From Variovorax sp. ZS18.2.2 (GTDB lineage Bacteria > Pseudomonadota > Gammaproteobacteria > Burkholderiales > Burkholderiaceae_C): DNA of 64,000 nt. The notes under the pieces are model-generated. The model did not search any database, was not told the DNA's origin, and was given only the letters and a program-made list of their open reading frames with translations. The translations under genes and the position numbers were made by a program. Where the stretch lies: positions 434,001 through 498,000 of the forward strand of contig NZ_JANLNM010000002.1 of NCBI RefSeq assembly GCF_024701975.1, in the 5' to 3' direction. Below are positions 51,357-58,529 of the stretch, one piece after another (positions within the stretch are counted from its first letter, which is position 1; every line of letters begins with the position of its first letter).

Positions 51357-52439
51357 ATGATGGCGAGTCGGTCGATGGTTGCAATGCTGGTCGGTGCACT
51401 GGGCATCGCCTGCGCCGGTTCCGGCGTGAGCGCGAGCTACGCCATGGCGCAACGGGAGGCGATGCCCGTGGCGGCGCCCGCATTGCGCGCCGGTGCGCGT
51501 CCCTGGTGGTCGGCTTTCGAGAGCGAGACGCTGAACACGTTGATCGCCGACGCGGGCCACGGCGCGGCTGCCAGCAGCGATCTCGATACGCCCGCCGCGG
51601 AGATCGGCGTCTCGGCGGCTTATGTCGCGCTGGTTGTCCAGACGTTGCGCATGACCTACGTCGAGAGCGTGCTCACCGCGGTGCGTCGGCAGTCGCAGCT
51701 CATTGCGGCCAGCCCGGCGTTGCACGACGACTTCGCCAGGGAGCTGAAGCGCCGCGAAGCTGGCGCAGCGGCGGCGATGAAGAAGATCGACGCACAGCGC
51801 GAAGCGCACTTCGCTTTTCTCGTGGCGCACTGCGGCGTGTCGGAAGAAGCGTTGAACGAGGCGATCGCCGACGAGGTCGCGCAGCGCAGGTTGCCCCGTT
51901 TCGCGGCCTCGCTGCCGCAGGCCGTGCCCACGGTGCTGCTCGCGAACCGCGACGACATCCAGCTCGCGGCCTCGCTGTACGGCATCGAGCCGCGTGCCTT
52001 GCTCGGCGGCACCATCGATGCCGCCGAAGAGGCCGGCGAGAGCGATCCGTCAGCCGATGCGGACCTGCCGGGCTCTCCGCTCTTTCTTCAGGCGGTGGCG
52101 CAAGGCCGCGCGGAGGTCGCCGAGGCCTTGCGCAGGCTGCAGGCATCGAACGACGTGGCGGCCGACGCGACCCGGCGCACGCACGAGGCGAAAGACGAAT
52201 TCGAGCGTTCGAAGCTGCGGATGAGTCGCGGGGAGATGTCGGAAGTCCAGATGCTGGAAGACTTCCAGGGCCTGATGCTCGACCAGCAACGCCTGGCCGC
52301 GGCCAACGGCGAGCTGGCCATCGCCTGGATTGCACTTGTCGCGAGCCTCGGGAGCCGGACGCCGGTGCTGCTGCGCGGGAGCCCAGCGCCGGACGCTGCG
52401 GCCCTGCGTGCGCGGTCCGGGCTTGTCGGGAGTTTCTGA
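51357..52439 (+). CDS. reduced TolC/OprM-like outer-membrane efflux-related protein
   Basis: 360 residues from the ATG at 51357 (GGAG upstream), against about 450-500 for TolC-type channels. It has a signal-like N-terminus (SMVAMLVGALGIACAGSGVSA, with a poor lipobox). The PWWSAFESETLNTLI start, the RRLPRFAASLPQAVPTVLLANRDDIQLA block and a C-terminal repeat (LKLRMSRGEMSEVQMLEDFQ region) follow the OprM pattern. The segments normally inserted into the membrane are shortened or missing, so channel function is doubtful. No MFP or RND gene is beside it. It could be a structural adaptor or a decaying gene. Confidence 0.65.
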   Translation: MMASRSMVAMLVGALGIACAGSGVSASYAMAQREAMPVAAPALRAGARPWWSAFESETLNTLIADAGHGAAASSDLDTPAAEIGVSAAYVALVVQTLRMTYVESVLTAVRRQSQLIAASPALHDDFARELKRREAGAAAAMKKIDAQREAHFAFLVAHCGVSEEALNEAIADEVAQRRLPRFAASLPQAVPTVLLANRDDIQLAASLYGIEPRALLGGTIDAAEEAGESDPSADADLPGSPLFLQAVAQGRAEVAEALRRLQASNDVAADATRRTHEAKDEFERSKLRMSRGEMSEVQMLEDFQGLMLDQQRLAAANGELAIAWIALVASLGSRTPVLLRGSPAPDAAALRARSGLVGSF

Positions 52440-52442
52440 GGG

Positions 52443-53243
52443 CTAGGTGCCGAAGCGGTCCGCGCTCACCGGCAGCGCTGCCGCGGCCAGTCCGCGCAGC
52501 ACGTCGCCCACCACGATCACCGCGGGGCTCGCGAGCCCGGCTTCGGCGATGCGTGCCTGCAGCCCTTCGAGCGTGGTCGCGATGTGGCGCTGGTGCGGCA
52601 GGCTCGCATGCTGGACCACGGCGACCGGCGTGTCGCCGGGCAAACCGTGCAGCAGTTCGCGCTCGATGTGCCGGGCACCCGCCACGCCCATGTAGATCAC
52701 CAGCGTGAGGCGCGCGTTGTGCGCCATGGCGGCGAGCGCGCGCCAGTCGGTCGGGTCTTCCTGCGCACCGGCGCCGGTCTTGGCGTGGCCGGTGACGAAC
52801 ACCACGCCCTGTGCGTGGTCGCGATGGGTGAGCGGCACGCCCAGCGAGGTCACGGCGGCGAGGCCGGCCGTGATGCCGTTGACCACCGCGCATTCGATAC
52901 CGGCTTCGCGCAGGTGCTCCACCTCTTCGCCGCCGCGGCCGAAGATGAACGGGTCGCCGCCCTTCAGGCGCACCACGGTTTCGCCTTCGCGCACCGCGGT
53001 GATCATGAGCCGCTCGATGAAGGCCTGCGGCGTGCTCTTGCAGCCGCCGCGCTTGCCCACGTGCACGATGCGCGCGCCGGGGCGGGCATAGGCCAGGATC
53101 TCGTCGCTCACGAGGTCGTCGACCAGCAGCACGGTGGCCGCCTGGATCGCCTTCACGGCCTTGATGGTCAGCAGTTCCGGGTCGCCGGGGCCGGCGCCCA
53201 CCAGCGTGCAGCGGCCGGTGATGAGGTTCGAGGAAGTAGTCAT
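52443..53243 (-). CDS. cobA: uroporphyrinogen-III C-methyltransferase (SUMT)
   Basis: 266 residues from the ATG at 53243. SAM-binding VGAGPGDPELLT (15-26), the RLKGGDPFIFGRGGEE loop and YMGVAGARHIERELL are the SUMT hallmarks. It adds two methyl groups to uroporphyrinogen III to make precorrin-2, the siroheme precursor. No CysG-type dehydrogenase/ferrochelatase part is fused. Siroheme is needed by NirB, so the position downstream of the nitrate genes is functional. It overlaps the ybiB gene by 4 bases. Confidence 0.96.
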   Translation of the reverse strand: MTTSSNLITGRCTLVGAGPGDPELLTIKAVKAIQAATVLLVDDLVSDEILAYARPGARIVHVGKRGGCKSTPQAFIERLMITAVREGETVVRLKGGDPFIFGRGGEEVEHLREAGIECAVVNGITAGLAAVTSLGVPLTHRDHAQGVVFVTGHAKTGAGAQEDPTDWRALAAMAHNARLTLVIYMGVAGARHIERELLHGLPGDTPVAVVQHASLPHQRHIATTLEGLQARIAEAGLASPAVIVVGDVLRGLAAAALPVSADRFGT

Positions 53244-54145
53244 GCGTGGGATGCCAGTTGCTTGATGTGCCCTACCTGTGCGGCGATGGCTTCGGGCACG
53301 GGAAGCTCGCCGTTCAATACGCGTCGCGTGTAGTCGACCGTGGTGGCGACGTCGATTTCCTTGGGCAGCCCGGGCACCTCGGTCGCGGTGCCGCTGGCCT
53401 GCGCCTGCAGTTCGGTGCGCGCGCCGCGCACGAAGCCGTCGATCTGCGCGGTGCGGCGCGGGTCGGAGACCACCTCGCCCTCGAGGCCGCGCGAGAGCAG
53501 CGCGGTGGTGCCCATCAGTTCGAAGGTCTCGGCCATGACGCGTGCGTATTCGGGGTGCGTGTAGCTGGCCACCACCACCGAGGGGCCGACCGTGGGCTGC
53601 ATCAGCTTGACCACGCTGTGGCCGGGGTTGCGCAGGCCGACGACGCGGCGCACGTCGAGCAGGCGCTTGAGCGCGGGGTTCAGCAGCTCGGTCGCGGCGA
53701 AGCCCACGGTGCCGTTGGCGATCGGGCCGATGGTGGTCATGGGCGGCACGTCGAGCGCGGCGAGCACGTTCGAGGCGAGCACGCGTGCCGTTTCGGTGGC
53801 GCTGCCATGCACCAGCACCGGCAGGCCTTCGCGGGCCAGCAGCATCGCGAGGAGCGGGGTGAGCACCGGGAGCTTGCGCGCGCCGTTGTAGCTGGGCAGC
53901 ACGACCAGCGCACGGTCCCCGGCGGGAATGTGGTGCAGCCGCGCATGCGTGGCATCGAGGAAACCGGCCATCTCCTCGGGCGTCTCGCCCTTGATGCGCA
54001 TCGCCAGGCAGAAGCCGCCGATTTCGAGGTCGGTGACGGTGCCGTCCAGCACCTGGCCGAACAGGTCGGTGGCCTGTTCGCGCGTGAGCGGCTTGGCGCC
54101 TCGCGCGCCGCGGCCGATTTCCTTGATGTATTGGCTGATTCCCAT
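53240..54145 (-). CDS. ybiB: YbiB-type DNA-binding protein (TrpD2 family)
   Basis: 301 residues. It resembles anthranilate phosphoribosyltransferase (GFCLAMRIKGETPEEMAGFL, LLAREGLPVLVHGSATET), but the phosphoribosyl-pyrophosphate loop is replaced, as in the TrpD2/YbiB group that binds single- or double-stranded nucleic acid. In E. coli YbiB is damage-inducible. Here its stop overlaps cobA, linking it to nitrate genes; that arrangement occurs in several beta-proteobacteria and its reason is unknown. It could be a nucleic-acid-level regulator, unproven. Confidence 0.88.
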   Translation of the reverse strand: MGISQYIKEIGRGARGAKPLTREQATDLFGQVLDGTVTDLEIGGFCLAMRIKGETPEEMAGFLDATHARLHHIPAGDRALVVLPSYNGARKLPVLTPLLAMLLAREGLPVLVHGSATETARVLASNVLAALDVPPMTTIGPIANGTVGFAATELLNPALKRLLDVRRVVGLRNPGHSVVKLMQPTVGPSVVVASYTHPEYARVMAETFELMGTTALLSRGLEGEVVSDPRRTAQIDGFVRGARTELQAQASGTATEVPGLPKEIDVATTVDYTRRVLNGELPVPEAIAAQVGHIKQLASHA

Positions 54146-54208
54146 GGGTAGGCGGATTGTCCTGCAACGCTTATGCCGGAATGTGAGTCGGCTTATGCAC
54201 TGGTTTTG

Positions 54209-54310
54209 CCCCTTCCCCCTCTGGGGGAAGGTTGGGATGGGGGCGGGCAGAGCGCTCCATAGGTACGCCGCTTGCCCCCACCCCGGCCCTCCCCCGGGAG
54301 GGGAGGGAGC
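54209..54310. repeat. GC-rich hairpin pair between nasA and ybiB
   Basis: Two strong hairpins: CTTCCCCC (54212-54219) with GGGGGAAG (54223-54230), and CCCTCCC (54287-54293) with GGGAGGG (54296-54302). The G-rich part after the first and the C-rich part before the second are also complementary, so a cruciform could form. No second copy was found in the window. It sits in the 177 bases between two leftward genes and could stop, shield or reduce transcription into ybiB-cobA. Confidence 0.6.
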
Positions 54311-54322
54311 AAGACACGCAGC

Positions 54323-57130
54323 TCATGGGGTCTCCGCCACGGCTTCGGACGGCACCATCCGCACCATGCGTTTGAGCTCCGGAATGCACGACCCGCAGTT
54401 CGTGCCGCATTTCAGCGCCCCCTGCAGCGCCGCCAGCCGCTCGTCGGGCGTGCCGCCGCAGCGACCCAGTTCGGTCTGGATCGCCAGATCGGTCACGTTG
54501 AAGCAGGTGCAGACAGGCTTTCCGCGCGACTGCACCGCCAGCGGCGCACGGGCGCCGGGCGAAAGCAGCAGGCGGCCGTAGCTCTGCGCGGGCAGTTCCT
54601 CCCGCAGCAGCGTGGCGATCCAGGCCTCGGCGCTGGTGTCGCCTGCGAGCAGGAAGGCTTCGAGGCCGGCGCTCTGGTCGGCGCGGCGCACCAGCCGAGC
54701 CGCGCGACGCTGGCCGCGCCGGCGGTCGGCGTAGCGCAGGGTGTCGGCGCTTTGCAGGCCGAGCAGTGCTTCGATCTGCTCAAGCAGTGCATCGGCCGGC
54801 GCATCGTGCGCGGCCGCACGGAACAGGAGGCCGCTGCGTTCCGCGCCCTGCGCGTCCCTGGTGCTGCCCGAGAACGGCACGCAGGTGGCGAACGGAAACA
54901 TCGCCATCAGCGGCTGCAGCGCGCGGTGCGCCGCCAGCACCTCGTCGGGCGGCAGCCAACCCATCGCGAGCAGCGACCACGGCAGTTCGGCCTTGAGGAT
55001 CTTCACCGCCGTGTGTTTGAGCTCGGGCTGCTTCGAGGTGGGGCAGTAGGCGGGCGTGGTGAGCGCGTTGATACCGGCCAACCGCGCGCCGGCCGACGAG
55101 CAACCGCTCAGGTACTCCTCGCCCCAGTGCATCGCGACGAAGGCCTGGCTCATGCCGATCTCGGCGCTGGCGCGGGCGGGCAACATGATCGAGCCGCGCT
55201 TCGACGTCAGGTGCACCAGGTCGCCTTCGCCGATCTGGCGCCGCGCCATGTCCTGCGGGTTCATCTGCACCATGGGCTCGGCCACATGGCCGAACAGGCG
55301 GGGGGCGGTGCCGGTGCGGCTCATGCCGTGCCACTGGTCGCGCAGGCGCCCGGTGTTGAGCGAGAAGGGGTAGCGCGCTTCGCGGGCTTCGGCCACGGGT
55401 TTGTAGGGCGTGTCGGCGAAGCGGGCGCGGCCATCGGGCGTGGGGAACACGCCGTCTTCGTACAGGCGCACGCGGCCGGTGCTTTCGCCTTCCTTCAGCG
55501 GCCATTGCTGCGGGCCGAGGTCGTCGAGCATCGCGTAGCTCAGGCCGGTGATGTCGAGGTCGCGCCCCCGCGTGGTTTCGCGGTGCTCGTTCCAGACCGA
55601 TTCGGCGCTGTCGTACGGAAAGAGCGTGCCCGCACGACCGAGCCGTTGCTCGAGCCGGCGCGCGAAGTCAGTGGCAATCGACCAGTCGTGCCGCGTCTCG
55701 CCCGGCGCGGCGATGGCGGGGCGCACGCGCGAGATGCGGCGCTCGCTGTTGGTCACGCTGCCGTCCTTCTCTCCCCAGGTGGTGGCGGGCAGCAGCAGGT
55801 CGGCGAAGGCGCAGGTGGCGGTGGTGGAGAAGGCCTCCTGCACCACCACGAACTCGGCGCGCTCCAGCGCGCGGCGCACCATGGCCTGGTCGGGCATCGA
55901 CTGGGCAGGGTTGGTGCAGGCGATCCACAGTGCGCGGATCTCGCCATCGGCGGCGGCCTGGAACATCTCGACTGCGGTCTTGCCCGGTTTCTCCGGCACT
56001 GAAGGCACGCCCCAGAGTGCAGCCACCTCGGCGCGGTGCGCGGGGTTGGCCAGGTCGCGGTGCGCGCTCAGCAGGTTGGCGAGGCCGCCCACTTCGCGCC
56101 CGCCCATCGCATTGGGCTGGCCGGTGAGCGAGAACGGGCCGGCGCCGGGCTTGCCGATCTGGCCGGTGGCCAGGTGCAGGTTGATCAGCGCAGCATTCTT
56201 CGCCGTGCCGCTCGAAGACTGGTTCAGGCCCTGGCAATAGAGGCTCAGCGTCGCAGGCGAGGTGGCGAAGAGCCGCGCGGCCGCCATCAGGTCGTCCGTC
56301 GAAATGCCGCAGACCTGCGCCACCTTGTCGGGCGTGCATTCGCGCACCGTGGCCTTCAGCGCGTCGAGGCCGCTGGTGTGGGCCGCGATGTACTTCGCAT
56401 CGGTCCAGCCCTCCCACAGCATCAGGTGCAGCATGCCGTTGAACAGCATCACATCGGTGCCGGGCTGGATCGGCAGGAACAGGTCGGCGATCTCGACCGT
56501 GTCGGTGCGGCGCGGATCGGCCACCACGATCTTCAGCGCCGGGTTCGCCGCCTTCGCGTCCTCGATGCGGCGGAAAAGAATCGGGTGCGCCCACGCTGTG
56601 TTGCTGCCCACGATGAAGAGGCAGTCGGCATGCTTCAGGTCGTCGTAGCAGGCCGGTGGCGCGTCGGCGCCCAGCGTCTGCTTGTAGCCGGCGACCGCGC
56701 TGCTCATGCACAGGCGCGAGTTGGTGTCGACGTTGTTGGTGCCGACGAGGCCCTTGGCGAGCTTGTTGAAGACGTAGTAGTCCTCGGTCAGCAACTGGCC
56801 CGAGATGTAGAAGCCGACCGCATCGGGGCCGTGGTCCTGGATCACTTGCGCGAACTTGCCTACGGCGTTGTCGAGCGCCGTGTCCCACGACACGGCCATG
56901 GGCGCTTCTTCCCGCACGATGCGTTGCATGGGCTGCAGGAGCCGCGCCTGCCGCGTGACTGGCGCGCTGGCCGTGAGGTGCAGCGTCGAGCCCTTGGTGC
57001 AGAGGCGCCCGAAGTTGGCCGGGTGGTCGGGGTCGCCGCGCACGCCGGTGATCTGGGCGCCGTCGGATTCGATGATCACGCCGCAGCCGACGCCGCAATA
57101 GGGGCAGGTGGAGCGGGTCTCTTGCACCAT
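54323..57130 (-). CDS. nasA: assimilatory nitrate reductase, large catalytic subunit
   Basis: 935 residues from the ATG at 57130. The N-terminus holds the [4Fe-4S] motif with Cys9, Cys12, Cys16 and Cys44 (CPYCGVGC ... RLC). The molybdopterin oxidoreductase core and the dinucleotide-binding domain (around residues 580-720) follow. A C-terminal BFD-like [2Fe-2S] domain is fused (CTCFNVTD ... CGTNCGSC, about residues 875-915), as in NasC/NarB-type enzymes that take electrons from a reductase or ferredoxin. Reaction: nitrate to nitrite in the cytoplasm. Placed 8 bases after nirD, so product and next-step genes are co-regulated. Confidence 0.96.
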   Translation of the reverse strand: MVQETRSTCPYCGVGCGVIIESDGAQITGVRGDPDHPANFGRLCTKGSTLHLTASAPVTRQARLLQPMQRIVREEAPMAVSWDTALDNAVGKFAQVIQDHGPDAVGFYISGQLLTEDYYVFNKLAKGLVGTNNVDTNSRLCMSSAVAGYKQTLGADAPPACYDDLKHADCLFIVGSNTAWAHPILFRRIEDAKAANPALKIVVADPRRTDTVEIADLFLPIQPGTDVMLFNGMLHLMLWEGWTDAKYIAAHTSGLDALKATVRECTPDKVAQVCGISTDDLMAAARLFATSPATLSLYCQGLNQSSSGTAKNAALINLHLATGQIGKPGAGPFSLTGQPNAMGGREVGGLANLLSAHRDLANPAHRAEVAALWGVPSVPEKPGKTAVEMFQAAADGEIRALWIACTNPAQSMPDQAMVRRALERAEFVVVQEAFSTTATCAFADLLLPATTWGEKDGSVTNSERRISRVRPAIAAPGETRHDWSIATDFARRLEQRLGRAGTLFPYDSAESVWNEHRETTRGRDLDITGLSYAMLDDLGPQQWPLKEGESTGRVRLYEDGVFPTPDGRARFADTPYKPVAEAREARYPFSLNTGRLRDQWHGMSRTGTAPRLFGHVAEPMVQMNPQDMARRQIGEGDLVHLTSKRGSIMLPARASAEIGMSQAFVAMHWGEEYLSGCSSAGARLAGINALTTPAYCPTSKQPELKHTAVKILKAELPWSLLAMGWLPPDEVLAAHRALQPLMAMFPFATCVPFSGSTRDAQGAERSGLLFRAAAHDAPADALLEQIEALLGLQSADTLRYADRRRGQRRAARLVRRADQSAGLEAFLLAGDTSAEAWIATLLREELPAQSYGRLLLSPGARAPLAVQSRGKPVCTCFNVTDLAIQTELGRCGGTPDERLAALQGALKCGTNCGSCIPELKRMVRMVPSEAVAETP

Positions 57131-57138
57131 GAAGCGAC

Positions 57139-57543
57139 TCAGCTTTCTTCCGTGGACAGGAGGGCCATCGTGGGGAAGGGCTTCGGTCCGGCGACCGGGC
57201 GCTCCAGGTCGATGGCGTGCGTTGCCAGTTCGCCCGCGTCGAGATGCACCACGCCGCCCTCCACCTTCACCGCGAACTTCGGGGTGCAGCCTTCGTCGGG
57301 CGCCTTCGCGCAGCCGTCGTCCAGCCCGATGGTCCAGTTGTGCAGAGGGCACGCCACGCTGGTGCCGAACACGATGCCCTGGCTCAGCGGACCGCCCTTG
57401 TGCGGGCAGCGGTCGAGTAGCGCGAAGACCTGGTCCTCGGCATTGCGGAACACGGCGACGTCCACGCCCGCGGGCCGCGACACGCGGCGGGCGCCAAGCA
57501 GGGGGATGTCGTCGATGTGGCAGATGGCTTTCCATTCGCTCAT
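57139..57543 (-). CDS. nirD: nitrite reductase small subunit, Rieske-type
   Basis: 134 residues from the ATG at 57541-57543. A Rieske-like [2Fe-2S] motif is complete: CPHKGGPLSQG and CPLHNWTIGL, with the spacing of NirD. A Cys-containing extension, DDGCAKAPDEGCTPKFA, is normal for the family. It partners the large subunit NirB in NADH-dependent reduction of nitrite to ammonium. Unusually, another gene (the PilJ-type protein) plus a palindromic element lies between nirB and nirD. Confidence 0.95.
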   Translation of the reverse strand: MSEWKAICHIDDIPLLGARRVSRPAGVDVAVFRNAEDQVFALLDRCPHKGGPLSQGIVFGTSVACPLHNWTIGLDDGCAKAPDEGCTPKFAVKVEGGVVHLDAGELATHAIDLERPVAGPKPFPTMALLSTEES

Positions 57544-57563
57544 GGTGGCTCTCCAGATGGTTC

Positions 57564-57724
57564 AGAGGCTGAGAGGCAATTCGGCGTGACCGAGCAGCTC
57601 CCGCAAATGCCCCCAATCAAGGCGCAAAGCACAGCCATAGCTCGGGCTATGGCGAGCATTTGCAACGCAGAGTGGGGGCATTTGCGGGGGATGAGCGGTC
57701 ATGTCGGATTGCCTCTCAGCCTCT
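57564..57724. repeat. 161-bp palindromic intergenic element, copy 2
   Basis: The outer 17 bases (57564-57580) are exactly complementary to 57708-57724. Core gccatag ... ctatggc (57634-57653). The central part matches the element at 220-380 in inverted orientation, and the lengths are the same. Outer and mid-arm segments differ from that copy but stay self-complementary. The element reaches the stop codon of the PilJ-type gene, inside the nir operon. Confidence 0.82.
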
Positions 57725-58503
57725 CAGGTCTTCAGGTCGGAATACAGGCCCGTCACGCGGTCCATGATCGCGAGCAGGTTCTCGCTGGTCACGAACACGT
57801 CGGACATCAGGGCGGGCGAGGCGCCGGCGCCTTCGAGACGCTGCAGGCCGCGGTTGAAGAACATCCACTGCGCATCGGCCAGCACCAGCTCCTGGCGGAT
57901 CTGCGTGGTGGCTTCGGGTGCGCTGCGCAGCACTTCGAGTGCCGCGAGGAATTCGGTGCGCGACTTCGCGATCTCGGCCGCACTGCCGGTGGCGTCGATC
58001 TGCATCGCGCCGGCCAGGTAGAACTTGGCCATGCGCTGCGACAGCATGCGCTGGCGTCCCGCGATGTTGACCAGCCGGCCCACGGGCCTGCCCGACGCCG
58101 TCTCATACTGCGTGGTGCCCTGGTTCGCAAGCGCGAGCACGGTGGCGTCGAGCTTCACGACCTTGGCGGCTTCTTCCTTGCTGGGCACGACGCCGGTCAG
58201 CTCGCGCTTGAATTCGTTCCAGGCTCCGTCGAGCGCGTCGTAAGTGCCGCGGATCGCGGGGCTCGGCGCAAAGGCCTTGAGCTCGCTCAGCTGCTTTTCG
58301 AACAGCACGATCGACCTGTCGAGCACTTGCTGCGCATTGCGTGTTTCCACTTTCTGCAGCAGCGCGAGGTAGGCCTTGCTCGCGCGCTGCGACAGCATGC
58401 GCTGGCGGCCGGCCTTGTTGATCGCGTCGTTGAGGTCGGCCACCTGCGCATGCACGCCCAGGGCGGCAAGTGCGGAGGACGCGACGAAGAGTCTTCTTTT
58501 CAA
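57724..58503 (-). CDS. periplasmic tandem PilJ/NIT-type sensor-like protein (nitrate/nitrite-linked)
   Basis: 259 residues from a TTG at 58503, with AGGGAG 8 bases upstream; no ATG fits in the 26 bases to the nirB stop. Residues 2-19 are a signal peptide (RRLFVASSALAALGVHA). The motif GRQRMLSQR occurs twice, at 32-40 and 149-157, each starting a four-helix PilJ-type domain. This resembles the nitrate-binding P-box of NarX-type sensors, but no kinase or methyl-accepting part is attached and there is no second membrane span. Lying between nirB and nirD, it is probably a nitrate/nitrite-binding periplasmic protein; partner unknown. Confidence 0.85.
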   Translation of the reverse strand: MKRRLFVASSALAALGVHAQVADLNDAINKAGRQRMLSQRASKAYLALLQKVETRNAQQVLDRSIVLFEKQLSELKAFAPSPAIRGTYDALDGAWNEFKRELTGVVPSKEEAAKVVKLDATVLALANQGTTQYETASGRPVGRLVNIAGRQRMLSQRMAKFYLAGAMQIDATGSAAEIAKSRTEFLAALEVLRSAPEATTQIRQELVLADAQWMFFNRGLQRLEGAGASPALMSDVFVTSENLLAIMDRVTGLYSDLKT

Positions 58504-58529
58504 AATCTTTTTCTCCCTTTTATTTCCGA

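Noticed and set aside
51357-52439. Component of a tripartite efflux or type I secretion system
   Set aside because: No membrane-fusion, RND or ABC-exporter gene adjacent, and the protein is short with missing membrane-inserting segments.
57139-57543. Ring-hydroxylating dioxygenase ferredoxin
   Set aside because: Rieske motif alone could suggest this, but the position with nirB and nasA and the NirD-type Cys extension fit nitrite reductase small subunit.
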